Origin: Tritrichomonas musculus
Taxonomy: Eukaryota; Parabasalia; Tritrichomonadida; Tritrichomonadidae
DNA length: 64,000 nt
NCBI GenBank assembly: GCA_039105265.1
Contig: JAPFFF010000002.1
Span: forward strand, 7,874,001 to 7,938,000
Direction: 5' to 3'
The notes under the pieces were generated by a model, which was given only the letters and a program-made list of their open reading frames with translations, was not told the origin of the DNA and searched no databases. The position numbers were made by a program, and so were the translations under genes. Positions 27,784-37,474 of this stretch are shown here, piece after piece (the stretch's first letter is position 1; each line of letters starts with the position of its first letter).

Positions 27784-29754
27784 ATGCTAAAGTGTTGTCA
27801 CTGCCTCTGTGGCAAAGAAAGAAATGCCTCAAAGAGACTTGACCAATGCTATCCTGTTGATGATCGACCAGATCCTGTTGCACCACATGTTCGTGAATTA
27901 ATTAGTTGGGGTAGTCACGACATTTCTAATTTTGATAATATTTACGATTTACTTTCAGAAAGAATCAAACGAGATACTTCAGAAAAAAAATTCAATCGTA
28001 CATCCGTTGGTATGAAAATTCTTGAAAATCTAATCAAAAATGTTCCTGAAGTTCAAACAAAGGTTTCATTGATTTTGGTTGAACGTACAGTGGCTCTTAT
28101 TAAAACCCAACGATCTGATTTTTTAGATCTTGCTGATGAAGCTTCTTCTTATATAATTCAATATTCTCCAAAAATTCATCTACGAAATAACGTAACAAAC
28201 ATTGTTAATAGATACCTACAACTTATCAAGGAGCCAAAAGTTTCTGAACGTAGCTATAATTCTCTATCAAACATTATAGAACAAACAAATACTGGTGTGC
28301 TTCCAATTAAGGAAATTTTACTTGCAACTAAAAGTGATCTTGCAACTAGCAGTGGGTCTCATTCTTTAATTGCCTCCATTGGCCGTAGTTTAAATATGGT
28401 TACACTTCCAAACTTTTTTGATATTCTTTTTGAGTTCTTCACAGATAATAATATTTGGAGTGATCCAGAATTAATTGAAACAATAATGAAAACGTTAATT
28501 AATGAAATGAAAGAAAAAATTTCACCAACTTTCTTCAAACTTTGGGTTCAAAAACTTCCTCCAAGATCTCCTGATAGCGGTCATTCAGATGTTATTGTTC
28601 AAGTTTCAAATGATCTCTTTGATTCGATACCTCCTGATCGTCTTTTATCTAGCAATGAAGTTGACCCACTTATGATTATCTTTTACTTTATTCTTCGACT
28701 TCCAAATCTTGATTACGAAAATAAAAAAGATATGGAAGCTAAAGCTTTTGATCTTGGTAAGAAGATGGCATCTTTTTATTCCAATTATGAAATTGTTGAA
28801 GTTGCGCATCATCAAATTTGGTTTTCACTCCCGACTGGTGAAGAACCAGCTACTGATTACGATCCAGATCAGATCACCACAATCTTCAAATTTAATACAA
28901 TGTTTGATTCAGCAATTGAGCAAAAATTGTCTAAAAAATTAATTAAAGAAGGACTTAAGCGCATTCTTCAGTTTTTGATGTATTTCAAAAAACATCATAA
29001 GCAAATCTATTTGGTTATTTTGAAATATTTGAAATCACTTGATAAATTGGTCCCCGCAATGTGTGTTCACACAGTTATTCCAATGCTTCTTGCTCTTCAA
29101 AAAGAGGTTAAGCATGATGATAAAGTTCAAAAACTTACATTACAAACTTTTGTTATGTGCGCAATGCAAGATGCTGTTGAAGATGGTCCAAAAGGAGTTC
29201 GAAAATACATTGCCTCTGTCATTAAAGACAGAATGGAAGCTGATCCAATTCAAGTAGATACATCAGCACCATTTTTCAAACATTATTTCCCAGATTATAA
29301 GAAGTCAAGCAAGAGCAAAAAAGGCAAGGAAGATACAAAAACTAAATCAAAGAAAAAAGAAAGCAGCAAGAAAAAGAAAGATGAAGAAGATAGCGAAGAA
29401 GATGACAACGATCCTTTCTTTTACTTTGATAAAGAATTAATAATGAAAAACTACAAGGATTTGAGAAGTGTTTCATCTGTTTTTAGAGCAATTAGTGAAA
29501 TTCAAATGATTACTGAAGGCGATGAAGATGATGATGGATCATCCGAAGAAGAAGAAGAAGCCAATAGCAATGATGGACCCGCAATGGTTATCTTTCAAAC
29601 AGGTGAATCTGATTCAAATGATGCAGAAGATAAAAGTGGTGGAAATGATAGTGAAGAAATTAGTGAAACTAGAATGAAGAAAGAAAGACAAAAAGCCTAT
29701 GATTTCTTAAGCAATATTTCATATAATGCTGATTCTCAGTCTCCAAAAGATTAA
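27784..29754 (+). CDS. EFR3: EFR3 homologue, plasma-membrane scaffold for PI 4-kinase III alpha
   Basis: 656 residues. It opens MLKCCHCLCGKERNASKRLD with Cys at 4, 5, 7 and 9, then QCYPVDD, matching the EFR3 start (Cys cluster, K-R-L-V-D, I-F-P). In EFR3 these cysteines are palmitoylated and hold the protein at the plasma membrane, where it recruits PI4KIII alpha with TTC7. Residues ~30-500 are a helical ARM/HEAT rod (SEKKFNRTSVGMKILENLIK corresponds to the conserved region after the YLxxRLxRD-like ISERIKRDT). The C-terminal ~150 residues are lysine-rich (KSSKSKKGKEDTKTKSKKKE) and then acidic, probably disordered. Only the N-terminal pattern is diagnostic; the rest is consistent. A TAAA overlaps the stop (GATTAAAAAG), as in trichomonad 3' ends. 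Confidence 0.75.
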   Translation: MLKCCHCLCGKERNASKRLDQCYPVDDRPDPVAPHVRELISWGSHDISNFDNIYDLLSERIKRDTSEKKFNRTSVGMKILENLIKNVPEVQTKVSLILVERTVALIKTQRSDFLDLADEASSYIIQYSPKIHLRNNVTNIVNRYLQLIKEPKVSERSYNSLSNIIEQTNTGVLPIKEILLATKSDLATSSGSHSLIASIGRSLNMVTLPNFFDILFEFFTDNNIWSDPELIETIMKTLINEMKEKISPTFFKLWVQKLPPRSPDSGHSDVIVQVSNDLFDSIPPDRLLSSNEVDPLMIIFYFILRLPNLDYENKKDMEAKAFDLGKKMASFYSNYEIVEVAHHQIWFSLPTGEEPATDYDPDQITTIFKFNTMFDSAIEQKLSKKLIKEGLKRILQFLMYFKKHHKQIYLVILKYLKSLDKLVPAMCVHTVIPMLLALQKEVKHDDKVQKLTLQTFVMCAMQDAVEDGPKGVRKYIASVIKDRMEADPIQVDTSAPFFKHYFPDYKKSSKSKKGKEDTKTKSKKKESSKKKKDEEDSEEDDNDPFFYFDKELIMKNYKDLRSVSSVFRAISEIQMITEGDEDDDGSSEEEEEANSNDGPAMVIFQTGESDSNDAEDKSGGNDSEEISETRMKKERQKAYDFLSNISYNADSQSPKD

Positions 29755-29889
29755 AAAGCTTTGCGTTTTTGTTTATGTAAAAATCTCATTTATTTGATAC
29801 CAAATATTTATATTATTGATCTATTTATGACCAAATGACTTAGTTGTTTTTCAATTAGTTTCTTTAATTTTATGAAAAAAGAAAGGGAG

Positions 29890-29905
29890 AAAAAAAAAAA
29901 AAAAA
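29890..29905 (-). terminator. Pol III terminator of tRNA-Ser
   Basis: Read on the minus strand, a run of 16 T begins immediately after the discriminator base of the tRNA gene. Confidence 0.9.
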
Positions 29906-29987
29906 CGACACGAACCAGATTCGAACTGATGAGGGATAAACCCATGGGGACTCAAATCCCACGCCTTAACCACTCGGCCATCGTGCC
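29906..29987 (-). tRNA. tRNA-Ser(UGA)
   Basis: 82 bases, no intron. Acceptor stem GGCACGA pairs with TCGTGTC (one G-U), with discriminator G73, typical of eukaryotic tRNA-Ser. The D arm is GCCGAGTGGTTAAGGC. The anticodon loop TTTGAGT gives anticodon TGA (plus-strand 29952-29954), decoding UCA. The long variable arm (TGGGTTTATCCC) is as expected for Ser. The T loop is TTCGAAT. The anticodon stem has an A31-C39 mismatch if the loop is taken as seven bases. Confidence 0.95.
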
Positions 29988-30986
29988 ACATGTTCCTTCT
30001 AAAATTTGATATATCTTTCAGTAAAACTTTTTATCTATAAAAGACGATTTTACAAAGATATGGAAACTCTTTTTCAATTCAATTTTTTTTATGCAAAAAA
30101 AGCTCGAATATTGATCATTTTTTATTAAAAATTAGTCCATCGTCATGTATATAATATTTGTAGCATAAATATAAAATCAAAATAATATAATTTTAATTTT
30201 ATTACCGAAAAACAAGAAAAAAATGTAATCCAAAAATTTGCAATTTTTGATTAACGGAAAAAACCTCATCAAAGTTTAATACATGTCTAATATTGTTTTA
30301 TCATATTATTAACATATTTAAAAATAGCATAAAAGTGCTTAATTCAAATCTCATAAAAGGCATAATGAGAAAAAAATGCTTTTTTAAGAAAAAATCAATT
30401 TAAAGATGAACGAGTCGACAAAAGTTTTTAGTTTTTTTATATGTTCTTCATTTTTTTATTTATTAGAAAATAAAATAAAAAAAAGGCCGTGTTTTTCGAG
30501 TGGATTTGGAGATCTTATATGATGTTATCAATTTTTTGTATAGTTCATATCATTGATGATATGAATTTTATTATTGACCAATAAAGATGAAAATTTTTTG
30601 ACCAAAAAGGTTAATTTATTTTATTTATTATATTTTTTCCAAAGACACAAATAAACTCAACAAAATAACTAAATAAGAGTAGTTTACAAAACAATTCTTA
30701 GGTATATCCCAGCGCAACATGGAAAAGTAAACCATGCAAAGATAATTATTTTAGAATGTCTTTTCCTAAAGCTCAAACAAATTCAAAAAACTCACTAAAT
30801 AAGATTTTACTGAAAGATAACATAACGAAATCGAAAACCAAAGATGCTTTAATTTAATAGTGCTAAAATTCATTTTATTACACGTATAATAATATAATCT
30901 ATTCCTGTATGATATTTTATTAAAAAAAAAAAAAAAAAAAGATACAAACTATAATATAATATCTAAGAACAATAAATTAAAATAAC
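29988..30986. other. Intergenic between tRNA-Ser and the condensin gene 3' end
   Basis: AT-rich; contains a poly-A run at about 30921-30938. No gene seen on either strand. Confidence 0.6.
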
Positions 30987-33900
30987 TTAAGGAGAATCTC
31001 GAATTCTTGGTGAATTTGATAAGTTTTGATTACCTGCTGCTGGGGAGCAAAGTTTTGAACGAGGTGTAGAAGCGATCTGTGACAAAAGAGGAGTTGAAAA
31101 AGAAGTTTTCTTCTTTCTTCTTGTAGGAGTTGTAAATTGTGAAGATTGTGGTGTTTGATTTTCATCTTCGATTTCATTTTCATTTTCATCAACACTAATT
31201 TGGGCCTCCATTTCTTTTTGCAATTCAGCTGCCAAGAAAGGCTCAGTTTTTACTAACTGCTTGATTAAGTTAGGATTCTTTGTACAAATCCTTTGATAAA
31301 ATTGTTTTAACTGATTTTGCAATGGAGAGTGAAGGTCCCTTAGTTTACGAAGCATAAAGTTTAAAATTGGCAAAACATTCTGAATCATATTATTGTGAAT
31401 ATCATTAATCATTTTTTTACCAGCTTCTACAACTTTTTCAGTTACTTGATCTTCGTTTAAAACTTCTGATTCCATTACTTCTTTCATTTTATCTTCTAAT
31501 TCAATCAATGAAAAAATAGCATCATCTAAAATATTTTTATGATCATAAATATTGAACTCTTCTTTGACATATCGATTCAAAAGGTTATTACAAATAAGTT
31601 GAATCATTTGAAATGCAGAAATTTCGTTCATTTTAGAAATCAATAAAAATAGTCCATTTTGCCTCCTTTCTTTATCAGTTATCTGGAATAGCAAATTTTC
31701 TTCTTCTGACTCGAAAATTCCAGGAATTTTCACCTCTGTTGAAAAATAATAAATAGTATCAATGAAATGCGAAGTTAGAAGTGATGGTGATTTTGATAAA
31801 AGTACGTTAAATAAACAACATCTAGCAAAAGACGCTATTTCTTCATTATCATCAGTTATAGCATAAACGTATTTGAAAAACAACAAGGGCCTCATTTTGA
31901 GGTAATCTTCAACAATCAATCTAGTAATAACATGAAGAGTCTGGTGCCTGACAACTGATGATTCATCAGCAAAACAATTTGTCATTAAAACAACATGCGG
32001 ATCAACAAGTGCTGAATAACGAACACACAAATCGCACATTACAATAAGTGTATCGCATTTAATCGATGGATCTGAATTAGAATTTCTTGAAAGAAGATGT
32101 GCAAAAGCAGAAACAAACGAAGTTGAAATGTCTTTCCTCATTATACAAAGTTTTCCAAGCGATATTGTCGACAGTGCACGGATGTTTGCAGGAATAATTG
32201 CACCATTTGGCAAATTGTCTGATATAAGAAGCTCAAGACCAACAAAATTGAAATCAAACAATTTTTTATCATCTAATAAGGAGACAAGCTCGCCAAGCGT
32301 GTAAATTGTTGTCATTAGATCAACGATATCTTCTTCTCTCGTCGAATCACTTTGGGCCATCTGGTTGATATAAGAGCAGCAACTTGTGAGGAGATCATTC
32401 AAGATTAAATTATTGTCATTTCCTTCTTGAATTGACAAAAGTTGAATGACGCCATGCATTAGCGAAAACTGCCTCGTGTTTCCTTGAAGCTCTCTTTCAA
32501 CAATCCTTAAACAGTCATTTTTAATTTTCGGCTTTTGACACTTTAAATTGGCCAAAATAAGGTAATATTCAGGCGGAAGATTGCACTCATCTTTCAATTT
32601 CCACATTTGGGTAAAATCTTTTGGTTTAAAATGGCTCGTTTCAACTCTTGTCAATATTTCAATCAACTTCCAAATAGATATGTCATTGTTATATTGGACG
32701 GTTTCTTTTTCAGAGTTTGTTGACAATTGCAGCTTTTTGGTGAGAGCTTTGCTGATTTTTGCTAGAGGAATTGACTTCTGCTTATATAATGCAAAAACAT
32801 TTTTCATGAAGTCAAAGTGAATTTGCTTCATAATTGACGTGAATATCTCTCTTTCGCCTTTGATAATTGGGTCTAAAAAATTTGCAGTAACTGAGTCCAA
32901 TGCTTCATTCTGGACAGTGTTTTCCGGGTCTACAATCAATGGAAGGACAGAGTCAAGCCATATCATATGAATATCTTCGTTTTCCTTATGTAACGAAATC
33001 GCAGAATTAAGAGATCGAATCGCAAGTTGTCTGATACTAACTGATCGATCACGCGTTCTTGTAGCAACAAGGTTAATTAATAAATATTTATCGTCTACCG
33101 AAAGGATATCATCTTTATATTTATTTTTATGCTCATTGGAATTATTTTCATTGTTTTCATTTTTATTTTCATTTGTATTGTTTTCATCTTCATTGGCCAT
33201 ATCTTTATTACTTTCTTCAAAATGATACTTACTTAGAATAATTCCACTTTGGATTATTTGATTAGCACACAAAAGGGCTGCTCTTCGGACAATCACTTTT
33301 TCATCCGAAATCCTTTTAGCTAATATCATTTCAAGGTAACCGTTACTGTCAATCACATTTGATATAATTGTTCCAAATTGATTTGATTCAAGAAATAATC
33401 CATCTATAATCTGTGAAACTCCCTCGAGCGCAATTGCACGAACTGTTGGTGCTTGATCCATCAATTGACGCTTTAAAACAGTCGAAAGACTGATAACAAT
33501 TTCAGATGATTCATCACCAAAAAGTTGAGATATTTCAGAAATATTTACAAGATAAAGTTGCACTAATAACGATGAAAATGATCGAATTCCAATTTTTGTA
33601 GCTTTAGAAGCTTTAACTATAAATTCAATTATATCTTTAATATATATTGAAGACTTGGAAATTTTGAAAATAGTTTGAGCAACACCTCGTCGAAGATGTG
33701 ATTTATCTGGAACTCTGCATATTAAATGCTTGCACACAGTAATAATTCTTTTATCTTCAGGTTTTAGAATTTTAAGTATTAAATCTGTTAATTTTTCTCT
33801 AATTTTATCAATTCTTGAAGTAAGTGATGTTGAATTTGAAGCAAATTGTAGCAATAGTTGTGGAACTAAAAAAGGAAGCAAATAGTCTACATGATCTGAT

Positions 33901-34829
33901 TGCTCAACAGTTCTAATAATATTACTTTTTGGTTTATCTTTTCTTTTCTTTTTCTTTTTCTTATTACTTTCTTCTTCGTTTTCATCTTCGTCATTGTTTT
34001 CTATTTCGTTTGCATTGTTATCTTCGTTTTCATTATTATGAATCGCAATAATATCATTTAATAGTGATGTTGATTTTGATTCTGCAATAGTTTGCAAGAA
34101 TTTAATTGATAAATTAGATATCGACTCATTATATTTATCAAATTCAACGCGCGATCCGGTTATTAATTTAACAGTAATTTCATCTAATGCTAACAAAACT
34201 TCAAACCCAATCATATTTAGAAAATTTCTAGTTGAAATAGCTGCCGTTAAATTTGTAAGTAAAATTTGTGTTAGATCAAGTTGAGATTTGGTTTGATCAT
34301 TTAATTTTTCACCAGATTCTATAATTTGCTGAGCCGTAATCAAAACAGATAATATTGGTTTAAATAAATTTGGATTCCAAATGCTAGATGCAGGCTCCAT
34401 ACGAAGCAAAATTGAATATAAAATAATTCCATGATTATATACCGAAGATTCTTTTCCAAGAAGCATGAAGCATAATGCTTCTATCATAATTGGAGGAATT
34501 TCTTTTTCACAAAGCATTGACCAAAAAATACTTTCATCGTTTGAATTTAAACCATTTTCGCTATTTATTTCATCAATGTTATTTCCATTTTGACTTTGAT
34601 TATAATTTTTCTTTTTTGATTTATCGTTTTTACATGCGTATTTGTTTAATATCATTTCCAATTGTATTAGTTTTTGATCACTTGATTCATCTAATACAAT
34701 CATATTCGAAAATTCTTCGCCCAATGCTTGAATATCACCACGTTTCATTGAATTAAATTGGCTGTCATCAATATTCATAACACCAAACTCATCAATTATC
34801 GAAAAAACATCTTCTACATCTTTATTCAT
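30987..34829 (-). CDS. NCAPD3: Condensin II subunit D3 (HEAT-repeat)
   Basis: 1280 residues of HEAT repeats. Two stretches are diagnostic for CAP-D3: TRDRSVSIRQLAIRSLNSAI with MIWLDSVLPLIVDPENTVQN (middle), and DLCVRYSALVDPHVVLMTNC with SSVVRHQTLHVITRLIVEDY, RPLLFFKYVYAITDDNEEIA and LTSHFIDTIYYFS (C-terminal third). CAP-D3 binds the SMC2/SMC4 ATPase with CAP-H2 and CAP-G2 and drives axial compaction of mitotic chromosomes. Low-complexity acidic/lysine inserts (EDNNANEIENNDEDENEEES, KKKKKKRKDK) and an Asn/Glu run at ~545-570 are lineage additions. The tail carries Ser/Thr-Pro sites (TPRRKKKTSFSTPLLSQIAS, SPRIRDSP), possible CDK targets. D2 of condensin I is the alternative but fits the middle block less well. 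Confidence 0.8.
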   Translation of the reverse strand: MNKDVEDVFSIIDEFGVMNIDDSQFNSMKRGDIQALGEEFSNMIVLDESSDQKLIQLEMILNKYACKNDKSKKKNYNQSQNGNNIDEINSENGLNSNDESIFWSMLCEKEIPPIMIEALCFMLLGKESSVYNHGIILYSILLRMEPASSIWNPNLFKPILSVLITAQQIIESGEKLNDQTKSQLDLTQILLTNLTAAISTRNFLNMIGFEVLLALDEITVKLITGSRVEFDKYNESISNLSIKFLQTIAESKSTSLLNDIIAIHNNENEDNNANEIENNDEDENEEESNKKKKKKRKDKPKSNIIRTVEQSDHVDYLLPFLVPQLLLQFASNSTSLTSRIDKIREKLTDLILKILKPEDKRIITVCKHLICRVPDKSHLRRGVAQTIFKISKSSIYIKDIIEFIVKASKATKIGIRSFSSLLVQLYLVNISEISQLFGDESSEIVISLSTVLKRQLMDQAPTVRAIALEGVSQIIDGLFLESNQFGTIISNVIDSNGYLEMILAKRISDEKVIVRRAALLCANQIIQSGIILSKYHFEESNKDMANEDENNTNENKNENNENNSNEHKNKYKDDILSVDDKYLLINLVATRTRDRSVSIRQLAIRSLNSAISLHKENEDIHMIWLDSVLPLIVDPENTVQNEALDSVTANFLDPIIKGEREIFTSIMKQIHFDFMKNVFALYKQKSIPLAKISKALTKKLQLSTNSEKETVQYNNDISIWKLIEILTRVETSHFKPKDFTQMWKLKDECNLPPEYYLILANLKCQKPKIKNDCLRIVERELQGNTRQFSLMHGVIQLLSIQEGNDNNLILNDLLTSCCSYINQMAQSDSTREEDIVDLMTTIYTLGELVSLLDDKKLFDFNFVGLELLISDNLPNGAIIPANIRALSTISLGKLCIMRKDISTSFVSAFAHLLSRNSNSDPSIKCDTLIVMCDLCVRYSALVDPHVVLMTNCFADESSVVRHQTLHVITRLIVEDYLKMRPLLFFKYVYAITDDNEEIASFARCCLFNVLLSKSPSLLTSHFIDTIYYFSTEVKIPGIFESEEENLLFQITDKERRQNGLFLLISKMNEISAFQMIQLICNNLLNRYVKEEFNIYDHKNILDDAIFSLIELEDKMKEVMESEVLNEDQVTEKVVEAGKKMINDIHNNMIQNVLPILNFMLRKLRDLHSPLQNQLKQFYQRICTKNPNLIKQLVKTEPFLAAELQKEMEAQISVDENENEIEDENQTPQSSQFTTPTRRKKKTSFSTPLLSQIASTPRSKLCSPAAGNQNLSNSPRIRDSP

Positions 34830-35694
34830 TAATTATTTTAATCTTGAATTTTGTATTATTAAACGGTACCAATTTGCTCTCAAAATTTTAAAAAAATCAT
34901 TTTGGGAAAAATAACAATATATATTTATTATTATATTATCTCAACATTTTCTACAACGAGTTAACTTTCAATAATTCCAGTTAGGTTTTCTCCCTTCCTA
35001 ATTTATCAATATGTTATTTCTTCTTATGAATTTATATTAATTCCAAATTATAGAGAATCCGAAATTCATTCAGAACTTAATACATATCAAATACAAGATT
35101 TATTTTTCTTACAGAAAAAATTGCAGATTAAGGTATTAAAATATGTTCTAATAAATTGAAGCCCAATGCTTTATTTGAAAAGAACCCATGATTGATAACA
35201 ATTATTTTTAATAAATTTCAATAAAGATACACAGATCATCAGAGTCAGATGCCAACAGCAATTCAAAATTGTAAACAGAAAATCATTTTTTAAATTTGAA
35301 TGCTCATTCAAAAAATATTATACTAAAATATCTTCTTTTCTGATTCATTATTAAAATAATTTTACAATTTATTCCATGCATATATTTATAATGTTAATTT
35401 ATTTTAGAAAATTTCCTACAAAACAATAATACATAATTATATAGAGATCGATTTTAAGAAAGGTAACAACATGCGAGTCAGAAAAAAACTCTTTGAAATT
35501 TATTTCATTTTACCTCATATGAAAGAAAGAATTCCTCGAAGTGCGATAGATCTCAATGACTATAAAATTATTCATAGGCTAAGTCTTTTTCATCAAACTA
35601 CTGCTAAATGCGCCAATTCAATAATTCAATGATTATTGAAAAATAATAAACGAATTATATAATGAATATTTATTTTATATTGCAGATTTGTTAA
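34830..35694. other. Divergent intergenic region (condensin D3 / ARM-like gene)
   Basis: Both flanking genes point outward, so both promoters should lie here. AT-rich. It contains a 53-codon frame on the plus strand at 35471-35632, listed separately. Confidence 0.5.
35471..35632 (+). CDS. Possible small protein (53 aa)
   Basis: ATG at 35471 to TGA at 35630-35632, encoding MRVRKKLFEIYFILPHMKER... and ending ANSIIQ. The mix of residues is less AT-driven than random frames here, but nothing matches a known family and there is no independent support. It could be a short gene, a 5' leader frame or chance. Confidence 0.2.
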   Translation: MRVRKKLFEIYFILPHMKERIPRSAIDLNDYKIIHRLSLFHQTTAKCANSIIQ

Positions 35695-37062
35695 ATGAAT
35701 ATTTACAAAGATACTGATGAAACAAATACAGAAAAGTTAACAGATTCCAGAATAGATGAATTAAACAACGCAGAAACTAAAATTGAAAATTACTGGGAAA
35801 ATTTCTTGTTTCTATTTCAAAGTGGAAATTATGCAGGGGCATTAGAAAAATTCAGTGCAATCGCAAGTTTTTTTTACGGTAAACCAGCATCATATGTAGA
35901 TATAGCTCATTCATTGAAAATACCTGATTTCATATGCCAAGCTGTTAGATCTATTGAAAATGTAGAAATGCTTAAAGAAATATTACGATTTTCTATGCAT
36001 TTGCTTGCAAATGGAACCTTTTCTACATTTATCTTTTTTTTTCAAAATGGCTTTTTTTCTCAGATAGACAATTTTTTAAATTCAGAGAATACAAGTTTGA
36101 TTAATTCAGCTCTTGCAATAATATCAGGTGTATTAAGTGACTTTGTTTATATGAAGCAGCCTATACCTTTTAATATCACACCTCAAAGATTACAAGAGAT
36201 TTTGCCAAATCTTGTTTCTTATGGATCAATCTTTTTATTAATTGGCAATATATTTTTTGAAATGCCAGAAACAACTAATATGGAAGATTATATTTTATTT
36301 GCTTTCAATATATTTAATCCTTACATTTCATCAAACTCAACAAATCGATTTTTCAATGGAGTTATTTTTTTATTTCAAAGAAACCCATCGAGATTTTGGC
36401 CAGTCATTCAACAATATTTACCTTTAATTAATTCTCTAATTTTATTAGATGAAAATAATTTCTCACTAACCAAAAGAGAAGAAAACAGAAATATTGCTTT
36501 AAAAACACTCTGCGGTTTAATTGGTGGACCCAAGCCTGTCAAAAAAGCAGTTGAAAAAGATCTCCCTTTCCACAATTTAATTATAGCTTCATCAATTTCC
36601 CGAGGTGAAATGAAATATATGTCAATGAAATTGCTTGCAAAGTCAATAAAAAGCCATGCAAATGATTTATCAATAGTTCTTGATTCCGACACCTATAATT
36701 CAATTCCACCTTGCATTGAATCAGGTGAATTCTCAGAAAAAATTGGATGCTTGCATTTGCTAGTATCACTAATCATTCAATGTTCTGACGATATTCGTGT
36801 ACGATGCTTTTTTGATACCAACTTTCTCTTAATTATTTCAGATTTCATAGATATAGATAACTTAGAAATGACAAAATATGCACTCAAGATAACTAATTTA
36901 ATTTTGTCATATCAAAATAATTTAATTGAATCTTTTCGTAATCAAGATACCATTGAAAGAATTGAAGAAGTAAAATTAAATTCAACTGATCCTAAAATTA
37001 TTAAATATTGCCACTCAATTTTAAATTTAGTGATGAATCCAATCGGAAATGATAACCTTTAA
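35695..37062 (+). CDS. Unrecognised helical (ARM-like) protein
   Basis: 455 residues, soluble, almost wholly predicted helix, with repeated hydrophobic pairs about 40 residues apart (LKEILRFSMHLLANGTFSTF, SALAIISGVLSDFV, ALKTLCGLIGGPKPV, CLHLLVSLIIQCSDDIRVRC, YALKITNLILSYQNN). This suggests an ARM/HEAT superhelix, a common trichomonad lineage-specific protein type, and hence a protein-binding role. No family is recognised. A short upstream frame (ATG at 35662) ends just before the start chosen. Confidence 0.7.
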   Translation: MNIYKDTDETNTEKLTDSRIDELNNAETKIENYWENFLFLFQSGNYAGALEKFSAIASFFYGKPASYVDIAHSLKIPDFICQAVRSIENVEMLKEILRFSMHLLANGTFSTFIFFFQNGFFSQIDNFLNSENTSLINSALAIISGVLSDFVYMKQPIPFNITPQRLQEILPNLVSYGSIFLLIGNIFFEMPETTNMEDYILFAFNIFNPYISSNSTNRFFNGVIFLFQRNPSRFWPVIQQYLPLINSLILLDENNFSLTKREENRNIALKTLCGLIGGPKPVKKAVEKDLPFHNLIIASSISRGEMKYMSMKLLAKSIKSHANDLSIVLDSDTYNSIPPCIESGEFSEKIGCLHLLVSLIIQCSDDIRVRCFFDTNFLLIISDFIDIDNLEMTKYALKITNLILSYQNNLIESFRNQDTIERIEEVKLNSTDPKIIKYCHSILNLVMNPIGNDNL

Positions 37063-37474
37063 TCTATTCTTTAAATAGCGAAGATCCATGAATTTCTATA
37101 ATAAAAGTTGCTTCCAAATTCTCAAAATGTAAATGCAAATCAATATAAATGCACTTTTAATTATATATATAATACGTTTTTAACTAGCTTTAATGATAAT
37201 TAAATCATAATTTTTTCATAAATTATGACTATTTATAAATTATGGATTAGGTACTTGAAATGATGAAGAAAATCAACTATATATTCGACAATCTCTTCAG
37301 TGAACCTTTACCTAATTAAGTTAATTAAATTTCTCACTATTTTAATACTGTTATTTTTTGATTCTATTATTATTATTAATTTTTTACTTATACAGGTTGT
37401 AATATACTAAAGCACAAAACAAGAAAAATTTGAATTATTTTTTCAAACGTTTATAATATGTCCGTTATATAGAG
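37063..37474. other. Intergenic
   Basis: AT-rich. At its end a five-codon upstream frame (ATG 37458, stop 37470-37472) sits two bases before the start of the next gene. Confidence 0.5.
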
